From Pseudomaricurvus alkylphenolicus (GTDB lineage Bacteria > Pseudomonadota > Gammaproteobacteria > Pseudomonadales > Cellvibrionaceae): a stretch of 64,000 nucleotides of DNA. The translations under genes and the position numbers were made by a program. Below the pieces are notes generated by a model. The model saw nothing but the letters and a program-made list of their open reading frames with translations, was not told the origin of the DNA and did no database searches. Shown piece by piece: positions 1-8,740 of the stretch; the first letter of the stretch is position 1; each line of letters begins with the position of its first letter. The stretch lies in the NCBI RefSeq assembly GCF_011683955.1, contig NZ_JAAQPI010000004.1, positions 549,476 through 613,475 of the forward strand, given 5' to 3'.

Positions 1-733
1 CGATCGGCAGCATGTTGTTTTGCACAATGCGCCCCAAAATGGCCGCCAGCGCCCAGGCGTCTCTTCCGGGTTTTACCGCCAGATGAAGGTCCGCGTAGTC
101 GGCGGTTTCCGTGCGGCGCGGGTCCATCACGATGAGTTTGCGGGACTCGTCTTTACCAATATGACGAAGGAAGTTGCGGGCCTGATCCATGCCGTTGCTC
201 ATAAACGGGTTTTTGCCCACCAGCATTACCACTTGTGCTTCGTGTACTTCAGGGTGAATGGTGTGGCCCAGCATGCGGCCAAACACCCAGGACAACCCGG
301 TTTTCTCCTGGGAGAGCGCGCTGCCTTTGTACTTCACCCCCAACGCACTGAGTACAGATGGCGCATAGCCACCGCCCAAGTGATTGCCCTGGCCGCCACC
401 GCCGTAATAGAGGATGCGTTCGCCACCGTGCTCGTCTCGAACCGCCTTCATTTTGGCGGCAATTTCGGTAATAGCGGTATCCCAGTCGATGGGCTCATAG
501 CTGCCATCGTCCTGGCGTCGCAGGGGCTGGGTCAGGCGATCTCGGCTGTTTTGGTAGTAGTTGATTCGTGTCGCTTTGTTGCAGATGTACCCTTGGGAGG
601 CCGGATGATTTTTGTCACCCCGCACCTTGATAATTTCGCGGTCGTTTTCGCCCCCGGTCTGAACTTCCAGGCCGCAGTTCACAAAGCAGAGATTGCAGGC
701 GGTGCTCTTCCAGTCAGTGGCTGCCGTACTCAT
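1..733 (-). CDS. Molybdopterin oxidoreductase, N-terminal part (runs off window)
   Basis: Reading the minus strand from the ATG at 733 gives an open frame that leaves the window at base 1, so only about 244 N-terminal residues are visible. A Cys cluster near residues 13-20 (CNLCFVNC) plus a later Cys (YICNKA) is the [4Fe-4S] ligand pattern of formate dehydrogenase and nitrate reductase type molybdopterin enzymes. It is followed by typical family segments (WDTAITEIA, GGGGQGNHLGG, VMDPRRTETA, the bis-MGD binding region). No Tat or Sec signal is seen, so it is probably cytoplasmic. A CAGGAG ribosome site lies at 739-747. It is divergent from an HxlR regulator, which probably controls it. The substrate cannot be told. 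Confidence 0.9.
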   Translation of the reverse strand, partial: MSTAATDWKSTACNLCFVNCGLEVQTGGENDREIIKVRGDKNHPASQGYICNKATRINYYQNSRDRLTQPLRRQDDGSYEPIDWDTAITEIAAKMKAVRDEHGGERILYYGGGGQGNHLGGGYAPSVLSALGVKYKGSALSQEKTGLSWVFGRMLGHTIHPEVHEAQVVMLVGKNPFMSNGMDQARNFLRHIGKDESRKLIVMDPRRTETADYADLHLAVKPGRDAWALAAILGRIVQNNMLPI

Positions 734-806
734 TGTTGTGCTCTCCTGTTTGCTTGAGCTTTTGCCAGAACTATCGATGTTTACAGTTTTTGAATATTGA
801 ATTGAG

Positions 807-870
807 TACCATTTCGGTACCTTAAGGGTTATGGTAAGGTTCAATTTTGGTACCTGTCAATATACAATGC
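807..870. promoter_or_regulatory. Divergent promoter region with GGTACC operator-like repeats
   Basis: GTACCATTTCGGTACC (807-822) is an inverted repeat. The direct repeat TTTCGGTACC / TTTTGGTACC recurs at 813-822 and 845-854, 32 bp apart, about three helical turns. TATACAAT at 861-868 is a possible -10 for the rightward HxlR gene. Placement between the two divergent genes fits autoregulation by the HxlR protein, which is inference. Confidence 0.45.
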
Positions 871-931
871 AGCCTAATTAGGACTCACCAGTCAGAACCG
901 CAGCCTATTTGCACAATTAGAGGCCCCAAAT

Positions 932-1453
932 ATGCGCCGCCAAGACACCGTCGCCCAAGTCTGCTCCGTTGCCCGTACGGTTGGGTTTCTGGGGGATATC
1001 TGGACGATTTTGATTTTGAGGGACTGTTTTTTTGGTTTGACCACGTTTTCCGCGATCCAGAAGTCGCTGGATATCAATAAGAATCGCCTGGCTGAAAGAC
1101 TTAACCGTCTGGTGGATGAGGGCATCCTGCGCAAAAACCTCTATGACGAGAGCCGCAATCGTTACGAATATAAATTGACCCGCAAAGGCGTGGATCTGTA
1201 TCCGATCCTGATGAGCATTGTAAATTGGGGCGATAAATACAAAGCGGACGACGATGGTCCTCCTCTGCAGTATCGGCACCGAAGCTGCGGACATGTGATG
1301 ACGCCGACGCTTTGTTGCAGTGAATGCGGCGAAGCCTTGGATGCCAGACAGGTTCAACCTGTATTAGGTGAAGGCATCACACGTAAACTTGAACGGGGCG
1401 AACTCACCGGATTTGGTGGTGAGCACTTCAAACAGTTGTTTGGAGGTTCATAG
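932..1453 (+). CDS. HxlR-family winged-helix regulator
   Basis: A 173-residue protein. The N-terminal 100 residues have the HxlR winged-helix pattern: a Cys near residue 11 (AQVCSVARTVGFLGDIWTI), then FSAIQKSLDINKNRLAERLNRLVDEGIL as the recognition region and a wing with YEYKLTRKG. The C-terminal tail carries CGH and CCSECG, a possible metal site common in longer HxlR members. A weak AGAGG site precedes the ATG. The gene is divergent from the molybdenum enzyme, so it is probably its repressor or a redox- or aldehyde-responsive activator. The family is clear but the ligand is not. Confidence 0.9.
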   Translation: MRRQDTVAQVCSVARTVGFLGDIWTILILRDCFFGLTTFSAIQKSLDINKNRLAERLNRLVDEGILRKNLYDESRNRYEYKLTRKGVDLYPILMSIVNWGDKYKADDDGPPLQYRHRSCGHVMTPTLCCSECGEALDARQVQPVLGEGITRKLERGELTGFGGEHFKQLFGGS

Positions 1454-1738
1454 CACCAATACCTCATTTGCCTCGCCAGCCCCGCTTTCGAGCAGGTTGG
1501 CGCGGGAATCCTGGCCTCAAAGTCGTACCACTAATGGGCAGACTGCCCGTTCCTTTTCGGGATCAAAGAATAGATATCCCTCAATCTATGCATATTTATT
1601 ATTTGTGTCCGTGAGGATAGATACATATACTCTCTCGCACATAAAAAAATACTCCTGTAATAACTGTTCCCTATATAAGGTTATTACTTGAACAAAAATT
1701 GCGTGAATTATTGCTTTACTGATTTGAGGAATTTAGCC
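1454..1738. other. Intergenic stretch without a convincing gene
   Basis: This is AT-rich towards the 3' end and presumably holds the promoter of the small secreted-protein gene. Short open frames here have no signal, ribosome site or recognisable composition. I see nothing else in it. Confidence 0.4.
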
Positions 1739-2026
1739 ATGAAAAAACTGACTGCTCTGATGCTGGCCACCACTCTGTACTCTGGCGCCACCCTGGCTTG
1801 CACCAAGCCCTCCGCTCCTGTACTGCCTGACGTAAACACTGCTGTAACGGCGCAGATGGTTAAGGCCAAGAACGAAGTTAAAGCCTACATGGCTGCTGCA
1901 CAGGATTACCTGTCTTGCGTTAAGAGCACTGCGGATCACAACGCCATGGTTGATGACATGCAGAAGCTGGCCGACTCGTTCAACAGCATCGTACGTCAGT
2001 ACAAGGCCCGTATGGCCGCCGCTTAA
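1739..2026 (+). CDS. Small secreted protein of unknown function
   Basis: A 95-residue protein starting MKKLTALMLATTLYSGATLA, a clear signal peptide, followed at once by CTKP. The context before the Cys (A-T-L-A) is a poor lipobox, so ordinary signal peptidase I cleavage is more likely than lipidation. The mature part is about 75 residues, Ala/Lys/Met-rich and helical, with a second Cys in YLSCVKS. The two Cys could form a disulfide. An upstream in-frame ATG exists at 1688, but the start at 1739 places the signal peptide correctly and has GAGGA at 1726-1730. A strong terminator follows, so the gene is monocistronic. I do not recognise a functional family. Confidence 0.75.
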   Translation: MKKLTALMLATTLYSGATLACTKPSAPVLPDVNTAVTAQMVKAKNEVKAYMAAAQDYLSCVKSTADHNAMVDDMQKLADSFNSIVRQYKARMAAA

Positions 2027-2063
2027 TGCATCGTGCATAAGTGCAATCTGCTTCGGCAGTATT

Positions 2064-2090
2064 AAAAAAAGGGCCTTTTGGCCCTTTTTT
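2064..2090. terminator. Bidirectional rho-independent terminator
   Basis: GGGCC-TTTT-GGCCC (2071-2084) is flanked by an A-run on the left and a T-run on the right. It serves the small secreted-protein gene and the convergent LysR gene. Confidence 0.85.
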
Positions 2091-2109
2091 GTTGCCTTTA
2101 AGAATATTT

Positions 2110-3018
2110 TTAACGTTTAAGTTGTGGTGCATCAGCCAGGCTGGATTTCAGAAAGTCCACAAAAGCTCTGGTTTTGGCGGGAATATTTTGCCGCTTTGGA
2201 TAGAGCAGACTGATAGGAAAAGACGGGAGTTGGTATTCGGGTAATAACGATATCAAGCGTCCGCAATTGAGTTCATTCTCGATCGCGTAGGTGGGAAGTA
2301 TTGTTATTCCCCCTCCTTCCAATGTCATTTCTTTTATGGCCTGGTGATCATTAGTGATAACTGATGATGGAACTCTTACCTCAATGACCTGTTGATCCCG
2401 AGTAAACGTCCAGTCAAGTTTGGGCGTACTCTGTGTCGGTTGCCAGACCAGACATTGGTGTTGCCGCAAATCTTGTGGCGTTTGCGGCGAGGATGTGCGG
2501 TTGATGTATTGTGGCGATGCGCAGCAGACCGCTTGAATGTGGCACAGCTGACGTTGCACCAACTCTGAATCCTGTAGTTTGCCCATTCTTAGGGACACGT
2601 CGTAGCCCTCACCGATAATCTCGCTGTATTGCTCAGTCAGGAACAGCTCTATGGTCACATCCGGACAATCCTGTTGAAACTGCGGTAGCAGTGACGCCAG
2701 ACAACACCGGCCAAACAAGGGCGGCGCTGTGATCCTGAGCTTGCCGGTGGGGCGATCCTGAAATCTGGCCGCGACCTGCTGCGCCTGTTCATATTCCTCC
2801 AGCATTCGCTTGCTGTGTTCATAGATGTGCCAACCCTCATCGGTGACTTTGAGCTGACGAGTCGATCGCTGCACCAGAATCACCCCCAGCTGCCGTTCCA
2901 GGGCGCTGATTTTCTTGCTGACGGATGATTTAGCGATATTCAGGCGCTCCGCCGCCCGGCTAAAGCTGCCGGTTTCGATCACCTTATTAAAGATCAGCAT
3001 GGCATCCAGGCTGCGCAT
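2110..3018 (-). CDS. LysR-family transcriptional regulator
   Basis: A 302-residue LysR protein of usual length. The N-terminal winged HTH is clear (FSRAAERLNIAKSSVSKKISALERQLG, about residues 18-44), followed by the linker helix and a substrate-binding domain from about residue 90 (GKLRITAPPLFGR). It resembles the CrgA/DsdC-like group with a RITAPP segment. The gene is divergent from the nitroreductase gene with 100 bp between, the normal layout for a LysR regulator and its target. The effector is unknown. Confidence 0.9.
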   Translation of the reverse strand: MRSLDAMLIFNKVIETGSFSRAAERLNIAKSSVSKKISALERQLGVILVQRSTRQLKVTDEGWHIYEHSKRMLEEYEQAQQVAARFQDRPTGKLRITAPPLFGRCCLASLLPQFQQDCPDVTIELFLTEQYSEIIGEGYDVSLRMGKLQDSELVQRQLCHIQAVCCASPQYINRTSSPQTPQDLRQHQCLVWQPTQSTPKLDWTFTRDQQVIEVRVPSSVITNDHQAIKEMTLEGGGITILPTYAIENELNCGRLISLLPEYQLPSFPISLLYPKRQNIPAKTRAFVDFLKSSLADAPQLKR

Positions 3019-3118
3019 ATCGTTTCCTCAAAGAAACAAAGATATTCATTTTGACCCATAGGTTTCCAATGCGCCAGCAATTAAGCTGGAGTCACTCAGC
3101 ACCTTTAGGATTGAATTC

Positions 3119-3805
3119 ATGCCATCAGCAACCGTCACCGAAGCGATTCTCAATCGTAAGTCCGTCCGTGTCTTTAAAGACGCCCCTGTTAGCAAAGCGC
3201 TAATGACCGAGATCCTGCAATTGGCCGCGAAATCGGCCTCTGGCAGTAACCTGCAGCCCTGGAAAATCTATGCTCTGACAGGGAGCGATAAAGATCAGTT
3301 GATCCAACTCGTCCAGGAACGAGCCATGAGCAATCCATTGGGAGAAGAGGCGGATATTCCGATCTATCCGGAGGTTTTGGAAGATCCATGGAATAGCCGC
3401 CGCAAAGCCTGCGGTGAGGTGATGTATGAGGCTCTGGGTATTACCAGAGAGGATAAAATGGGCCGGCTGGGCCAGGTTTTTAAGAATTTTGAGTTTTTTG
3501 GTGCGCCGGTGGGGTTGATCGTCACCATGGACCGCAGCCTCTCACAAACCCAGCTTATCGATGTGGGGATGATTCTCCAGAATATTCAACTGTTGGCTCG
3601 CGAACGGGGTTTGGATACCTGTGTACAGGCCAGTTGGACAATGTGGCCCAAAACCGTGCGCGAAGTGCTGGCCATTGGGGATAATGAAATGGTGGTGGCT
3701 GGCGCTTCCCTCGGCTACGCCGATACCAACGCAAAGGTGAACCATATCGTTCAGGCGCGGATGGAAGATGAGGAGTGCTTTTACTTGCGAGGTTTTTCTA
3801 TATAG
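3119..3805 (+). CDS. Nitroreductase family protein
   Basis: A 228-residue FMN-dependent nitroreductase-fold protein. The N-terminal RKSVRVFKDAPV and SASGSNLQPWKIYAL segments are the typical phosphate- and flavin-binding blocks. A later stretch (GMILQNIQLLARERGLDTC, about residues 150-168) is the standard helix next to the flavin, and VAGASLGYAD near the C-terminus matches the family's final FMN contact. It probably reduces nitroaromatics, quinones or enones with NAD(P)H in the cytoplasm. The adjacent divergent LysR gene is the likely regulator. The substrate is not predictable. Confidence 0.9.
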   Translation: MPSATVTEAILNRKSVRVFKDAPVSKALMTEILQLAAKSASGSNLQPWKIYALTGSDKDQLIQLVQERAMSNPLGEEADIPIYPEVLEDPWNSRRKACGEVMYEALGITREDKMGRLGQVFKNFEFFGAPVGLIVTMDRSLSQTQLIDVGMILQNIQLLARERGLDTCVQASWTMWPKTVREVLAIGDNEMVVAGASLGYADTNAKVNHIVQARMEDEECFYLRGFSI

Positions 3806-3850
3806 AGGCTGTAAATTGCCGCCGACACTATTGTTCGGTACATTTGAAAT

Positions 3851-4498
3851 ATGCCTTTTCAAGTGTACGAACTGGGTCGCCGTATAGAGACCCCCTGGCA
3901 ATCCATCTTTCCGCCCCGCTCTGTGGATCAGTTACAAGAGCCGGCGGCGGCGGTACCTTTGTCTGCCAATGACCAGCTCAAGGAAAGCCAGCTGCCCCAC
4001 GGCTCGGCGGGTGGAGGTAACGCGGAAGCGATAGAGGTGCTACGCGGGATTCAATCTTCGGCCGAAAAAGAGCGACGGCCGGTGTACCAGGCCGGCCAGA
4101 TAATGTCGAAACCCGTCGTCACCTTGCCTTTGAGTGCAAGCCTGCGCCTGGCTCAGGATATGTTCCAGCGCCACGGCTTTCGTCATTTTCCCGTAGCGGA
4201 CTCTCATCAGCGGGTGCATGGTTTGGTGTCTGATCGCGATTTGTTGGCGGCCACTTCTGAACTCTCTGCAGCTGGGCGGCAGTATCCCACCTCCGCTAAG
4301 GTCACCGCTGTGATGCACGGGCAAGTGCTGACGGCGTCGGCGGATACCAATTTACGCTATCTGGCGGAAGTGATGTTAGCTCACCACGTTGGATCCATGC
4401 CGATTCTGGATGAAGATGGACGACTGCAGGGCATGGTAACCCGCTCAGATATTTTGCGTACCATTACCCATCAGGTACCCATCGAGCTGTGGTCATAG
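3851..4498 (+). CDS. CBS-domain pair protein
   Basis: A 215-residue protein. Residues 1-75 are low in recognisable structure (Pro/Ala/Ser-rich). Two CBS domains follow: the first from about residue 83 (IMSKPVVTLPLSASLRLAQDMF ending VHGLVSDRDLL), the second from about residue 153 (VMHGQVLTASADTN ending MVTRSDILRTI). Such stand-alone CBS pairs bind adenosine nucleotides and act as energy sensors. No catalytic domain is fused. It lies 45 bp after the nitroreductase gene on the same strand and may be cotranscribed. No good ribosome site precedes the ATG, so the start is less certain than the domain assignment. Confidence 0.85.
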   Translation: MPFQVYELGRRIETPWQSIFPPRSVDQLQEPAAAVPLSANDQLKESQLPHGSAGGGNAEAIEVLRGIQSSAEKERRPVYQAGQIMSKPVVTLPLSASLRLAQDMFQRHGFRHFPVADSHQRVHGLVSDRDLLAATSELSAAGRQYPTSAKVTAVMHGQVLTASADTNLRYLAEVMLAHHVGSMPILDEDGRLQGMVTRSDILRTITHQVPIELWS

Positions 4499-4592
4499 GA
4501 GAAATAGAGAAAAAGGAGACTGCAGGGCGACTAAGAAGCCAAGCAGTCCCAAGAGGGTTTAGACACCCGTAGAGATGTAGAAAAATTGGCGC

Positions 4593-4970
4593 TTAGCTGG
4601 CCTTCTTCTTCAGATCGCGGCTGATCACGTCCAGCTTGCGATTTACATCGTCAATTTTTTCGTTCATTTCGTTGTTGGAGGAGAAGGTAGCGTACTTCTT
4701 CAGCTTCTCGATGCGGCCTTCCAGAGTAGTGCGGCCGTCTTTCAGACGAGATTCAGCGTCATCCTGCAGCTTCTCGCCGCGCTTAACCAGCTCTTCGAAA
4801 AACTTCTGGCTGTCGGCGTTAGCCTTTTCGTAGCGGTTCTGTACTTCGTCGAAGGAACGACCGTAAGCACCCAGACCAGCCAGCCAGATCTTCTTGGCCA
4901 GTGCTTCGATGTTGTCAGCGCCCAGTTTGCTCAGCAGAGTTTCTTTTGTTTCTTCTTTAGCAGTTGCCAT
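4593..4970 (-). CDS. Phasin-family, PHA-granule-associated protein
   Basis: A 125-residue protein, MATAKEETKETLLSKLG at the start, then IWLAGLGAYGRSFDEVQ, the signature of the PhaF/PhaI-type phasin family. The remainder is a charged amphipathic coiled coil (KFFEELVKRGEKLQDDAESRLKDG ... KIDDVNRKLDVISRDLKKK). Phasins coat polyhydroxyalkanoate granules and tune their size. The start at 4970 is chosen over a longer frame to 5072 because GAGGA sits at 4979-4983 and the family begins here. The upstream region holds an unusual array of AT-rich palindromes (5084-5165), a candidate operator. Confidence 0.88.
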   Translation of the reverse strand: MATAKEETKETLLSKLGADNIEALAKKIWLAGLGAYGRSFDEVQNRYEKANADSQKFFEELVKRGEKLQDDAESRLKDGRTTLEGRIEKLKKYATFSSNNEMNEKIDDVNRKLDVISRDLKKKAS

Positions 4971-5083
4971 GTCGTAAGTCCTCAAAATAGTTTGGATTGG
5001 ATGTTGGATAGCGTGTTGAGTCTGTTGCCAAGTTGCGTTCTGCGGACGCATTCTTGTCTTTCTGGTGAGCATGATAGGTACCG

Positions 5084-5165
5084 CAATTAGAATCCGCGCC
5101 CTAATTAGAGTGGTCTTTCTAAATTAGAAACCGGACTCTAAATTAGAAGATTGACTCTAATTAAC
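5084..5165. repeat. Array of CTAAATTAG-type palindromes upstream of phasin gene
   Basis: Five related short palindromes are seen: CAATTAGAATC (5084-5094), CTAATTAGAG (5101-5110), TCTAAATTAGAAA (5118-5130), CTCTAAATTAGAAG (5137-5150) and CTCTAATTAAC (5155-5165). The four rightmost are spaced 17-19 bp apart. They lie between the divergent phasin and esterase genes, as an operator array would. Confidence 0.6.
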
Positions 5166-5252
5166 CTGTCGACGGTTGCATTCGCTGGTGATTTCTACTT
5201 AAGTGTTGAAATGAAATAGGTTCGCAACAATTAACGGGAGAAACGCGCAGCA

Positions 5253-6347
5253 ATGGATATTCTGATGGGTCTGGTGGTGCTGGTAACCCTGATGTGGCTG
5301 TTTTGCTACCTGATTTGGTGGCTGGTGGACCAAAGGGAAAAACTGCATCGATTCGATCAGCCGGTGGGCCGGCATTTTGGTGGGGAGCAAGCGCCTCACG
5401 ACGAACTTGAGCCGATCCGGGAGTTTTTGCGTGAGGGGTTGGATTCCATTCATCGCAAGCCCAAGCGGGAACGGCTGCAAAGCATGCGCGACTTTATTGA
5501 TAATTTTAGTGAAGGCATTGAGATCGATGCCAGTATTACCGCCACCAGCGCCGATGGCGTACCCGCTGAGTGGGTGATAGCTGAAGGCGCCGATCCCTCG
5601 CGTCGTATGTTATACCTCCACGGCGGTGCCTTTATGATCGGCAGCCCCCGCAGTCACCGGGTGATTACCGAACAGTTCTCCAGAATCATCGGTGGCGCGG
5701 TGCTCGCGATTGATTATCGCCTGATGCCGGAAAACCCCCGTATGGCCGGTGTTGAAGATTGCCGTACCGCTTACCGCTGGATCTTGAATAACGGCCCGGA
5801 AGGGCCGTCCCCAGCAAACTTTGTTGCTGTTGCCGGGGATTCCGCCGGTGGTAATTTAAGCCTTTCGCTCAGCAGTTGGGTCCGCGACCAACCACTGCGT
5901 AAACCGGATGCCGTGGTGGCGTTTTCTCCTGCCACCGACAGCACACTGAGTTCCCCTGCGCTGATTCAAAATGTCGACACCGATCCCTTGTTAGGGCCAC
6001 AGTTTGGCTATCTGGGCAAGGTACCTAAGTGGTTGCTGTTTATGACCAGCTGGGCGGCGTCTCGCCTGCGTCCTGATAATCCGGCGATATCCCCCATCCA
6101 CGACCATTTGCGTGATTTGCCGCCGACGCTGTTGCAGGCGAGTGAGTGCGAAATGCTTTACGACGACTCCCGCCGATATGTCAACAAGGCAAAGGCTGCA
6201 GGCTCGCCGGTGGAGCTGCACACCTGGAAGCATATGGTGCACGTGTGGCAGATCTTCCACCCCCAGCTCACACATGCACGGGAGGCGTGGGATGAAATCC
6301 GCCACTTTTTCAATGAACTCGAAGGCGAACGTTCGAATGCGGCTTAA
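5253..6347 (+). CDS. Membrane-anchored alpha/beta hydrolase, hormone-sensitive lipase type
   Basis: A 364-residue esterase. An N-terminal hydrophobic helix (residues 2-24) should anchor it in the inner membrane. The oxyanion motif HGG is at 123-125, the nucleophile motif GDSAGG at 195-200 (Ser197), the acid near Asp304 in ECEMLYDDS and the catalytic His near 330 (KHMVHVW). These define the HSL (family IV) carboxylesterases, which cleave short- to medium-chain esters. The order and spacing are complete. It is divergent from the phasin gene across the palindrome array, so shared control is possible. The natural substrate is unknown. Confidence 0.9.
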   Translation: MDILMGLVVLVTLMWLFCYLIWWLVDQREKLHRFDQPVGRHFGGEQAPHDELEPIREFLREGLDSIHRKPKRERLQSMRDFIDNFSEGIEIDASITATSADGVPAEWVIAEGADPSRRMLYLHGGAFMIGSPRSHRVITEQFSRIIGGAVLAIDYRLMPENPRMAGVEDCRTAYRWILNNGPEGPSPANFVAVAGDSAGGNLSLSLSSWVRDQPLRKPDAVVAFSPATDSTLSSPALIQNVDTDPLLGPQFGYLGKVPKWLLFMTSWAASRLRPDNPAISPIHDHLRDLPPTLLQASECEMLYDDSRRYVNKAKAAGSPVELHTWKHMVHVWQIFHPQLTHAREAWDEIRHFFNELEGERSNAA

Positions 6348-6363
6348 GGGTCAGTGCCGATTT

Positions 6364-8574
6364 TTATAGCAACACATTTGCCATCCAGGCGATAACGGAC
6401 GATACCCACCCCCACAGGGTTTCTTTAACGCTGACCCACCAGGACGATTGGTGCTGCAATTCCCAGTCGTCGTTCGCCTCGTCGAGAATATAAGCTTTAA
6501 GGTCGTCGGCATCCTGTTGGCTGAGAACATCCTTAAAGCCAACCATACCGAGTTTTTTCATCGCACCGTCGAGTACGATTTGGTCGAAGATATTGTAAAA
6601 ACCCACCGGGAGACGGCGCAGATCAGGAATGCGCCCATTGCTGACCGCCTCGGGGCCATGGCATCCATAGCAGTAACGGCTGTATAACTCAGCGCCCCTG
6701 GCAAGGCGCGCTTCGTCGGTGGTGGTACGAGCAGGCGGTTGCTCTCGCTCTGGCCAGGGCTGGCGCGGTGGCAACGCCGCTTCGCCATTAAGTTTGAACG
6801 TCAGGATACGACTCGGTGGCGGCGAAGTGACCGCATCAACACCCGACATCAGCGCGCCTCCTCCACCCCATCCGGCGGCGATAGTGACATACTGTTCGCC
6901 GTCAACGCTAAAGGTAACGGGCGAGCCGATCACACCAGTATGAGCATCAAAGCTCCACAGTTCTTCGCCGGTTTTGGCGTTAACCGCCACCACCTCTTCG
7001 CCCGAGGTGCCCTGAAACACCAGATTGCCTCCGGTCGCCAACAGGCCGCCGTTCCAGGCCAGGTCTCGCCTGATCTTCCAGGCGGCTTGTTGCCTGGCGG
7101 GATCCCAGGCCAGCAAAAAACCCTTTTGCAATTTCGGTAACAGCGTTTTATTCAGCAGATCAATGCCTGTCGTCATCACATGTTCATTGGTACCCGTATT
7201 CCACTGACCCCACTCGTGGATATAGTCCTCCACTTCTTTGTACTCATAAGGAGCTTCCATGGTCGGGATGTACACCAGCCCTGTACCGGGGTGATGAGCC
7301 ATGGGCGGCCAGTTGTGTGCGCCAAACGGGAAGGGGTAGATCAGGGCAGAGCCATCCGAGTAGTCAGCGCCGGGGTTTTCGACCGGACGACCGGTTTCCA
7401 TATCGTAGTGACTGGCCCAGGTGACCCGCGCAAAAGGCTCGGCGGAGAGCAGTTCACCATTGCTTCGGTCAATGATAAAAAAGAAACCGTTTTTGGGGGC
7501 GTGCCAGATCACCTTGCGCTGCTCACCCTTCCAGTTCATATCCGCCAGCATGATGTGTTGAGTGGCGGTGTAGTCCCAGGTCTCGGCCGGTGTTTCCTGA
7601 TAGTGCCAGATGTATTTGCCGGTATCCGGATTGAGCGCCACGATGGAAGACAGGAACAGATTGTCGCCGCCTTCGGGGCTGCGAATACGCCGATTCCAGG
7701 GCGAACCGTTGCCGACGCCAATGTAGAGTTGGTCAAGTTCGCTGTCGTAGACAATAGAGTCCCATACGGTGCCACCGCCGCCATGCTTCCACCATTCGCC
7801 GCTCCAGGTCTTTGCGGCCATGATTTCAGCCTCGGTGCCCTGTCCCTCTCCAGGCTTGCCCGGCACCGTGTAAAAGCGCCAGATACGCTCTCCTGAATTG
7901 GCATCGTAAGCACTTACAAAACCACGAACTCCATATTCGGCACCACCATTACCAATAAATACCTTACCCTTGGCAACCCGGGGAGCCCCGGTAATGGTAT
8001 AGGGGTACTGCTGGGTATCGGCGGTTTGCACCGACCAGATCACCTTGCCACTGCTGGCATCCAGCGCCACCAACCGCGCATCCAACGTGCCCACAAAAAC
8101 CTTGCCTTCATAGAGAGCCACGCCCCGATTCACCACATCACAACAGGCCATCTTGGCCCATTCTTTGGGCACTTGGGGATCGTACTTCCAGATCTGTTCA
8201 CCGGTGCGGGCATCCAGCGCGTAAACCACACTCCAGTTGCCCGTCACGTACATGACGCCGTCCACAATCAAGGGGGTGGCTTCCAGACCTCGCTTGTACT
8301 CGGTATCGAAGGACCACGCCAGACCCAACTGCGAAACATTGCCGGTGTTAATGGTGTCGAGGGGGCTAAAACGCTGCTCACGATAATCGCGACCATGGCT
8401 GAGCCAGTTGCTGTCAGACTGAGCCGGTATGGTTTCGGTATTGACTGCCTGGGTTGCCGCCTGAATAGATGCCGGTTCCGGAATGCCGTACGCAAACAAA
8501 GGGACCAGCAGTAGCGTTATCACCGATGCCACGGCAAGAGATCGAATACGGGAAAGGTGGGCGGTCAAGGTCAT
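6364..8574 (-). CDS. PQQ-dependent quinohemoprotein dehydrogenase
   Basis: A 736-residue periplasmic enzyme with a signal segment at residues 13-30. The eight-bladed PQQ propeller shows repeated W-motif blades (VVYALDARTGEQIWKYD and others), the vicinal Cys pair at 144-145 (MACCDV) that contacts PQQ, and ETWDYTATQ with the catalytic Asp. A cytochrome c domain follows with CYGCH at 635-639 and a probable Met ligand in LGMVGF, so electrons leave via heme c as in type II quinohemoprotein alcohol dehydrogenases. The C-terminus is odd: about 25 extra residues form a Trp-rich hydrophobic helix, possibly a membrane anchor. No small subunit or PQQ biosynthesis genes are adjacent. Confidence 0.93.
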   Translation of the reverse strand: MTLTAHLSRIRSLAVASVITLLLVPLFAYGIPEPASIQAATQAVNTETIPAQSDSNWLSHGRDYREQRFSPLDTINTGNVSQLGLAWSFDTEYKRGLEATPLIVDGVMYVTGNWSVVYALDARTGEQIWKYDPQVPKEWAKMACCDVVNRGVALYEGKVFVGTLDARLVALDASSGKVIWSVQTADTQQYPYTITGAPRVAKGKVFIGNGGAEYGVRGFVSAYDANSGERIWRFYTVPGKPGEGQGTEAEIMAAKTWSGEWWKHGGGGTVWDSIVYDSELDQLYIGVGNGSPWNRRIRSPEGGDNLFLSSIVALNPDTGKYIWHYQETPAETWDYTATQHIMLADMNWKGEQRKVIWHAPKNGFFFIIDRSNGELLSAEPFARVTWASHYDMETGRPVENPGADYSDGSALIYPFPFGAHNWPPMAHHPGTGLVYIPTMEAPYEYKEVEDYIHEWGQWNTGTNEHVMTTGIDLLNKTLLPKLQKGFLLAWDPARQQAAWKIRRDLAWNGGLLATGGNLVFQGTSGEEVVAVNAKTGEELWSFDAHTGVIGSPVTFSVDGEQYVTIAAGWGGGGALMSGVDAVTSPPPSRILTFKLNGEAALPPRQPWPEREQPPARTTTDEARLARGAELYSRYCYGCHGPEAVSNGRIPDLRRLPVGFYNIFDQIVLDGAMKKLGMVGFKDVLSQQDADDLKAYILDEANDDWELQHQSSWWVSVKETLWGWVSSVIAWMANVLL

Positions 8575-8740
8575 AGTTCGTTATCAATTTGTAAATTTGA
8601 GGCGAGTCTAGCACGTCGCTTTCTATAGATTAGTACAGAGACATGGCGTCATTTGACATTTAGCGCCATAGGAGACCTGGCCGCAGATTTATGAGAGGAT
8701 TCCCGCTTTATTTAGGCACCTGGCCGGGAGAACCCCATTA

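Noticed and set aside
20..757. Long rightward open frame over the molybdopterin gene
   Set aside because: It is antisense to a clear molybdopterin oxidoreductase that runs off the left edge and has no recognisable protein features.
4971..5072. Longer start of the phasin gene
   Set aside because: The extension has no phasin-like sequence, and the internal ATG at 4970 has a good ribosome site.
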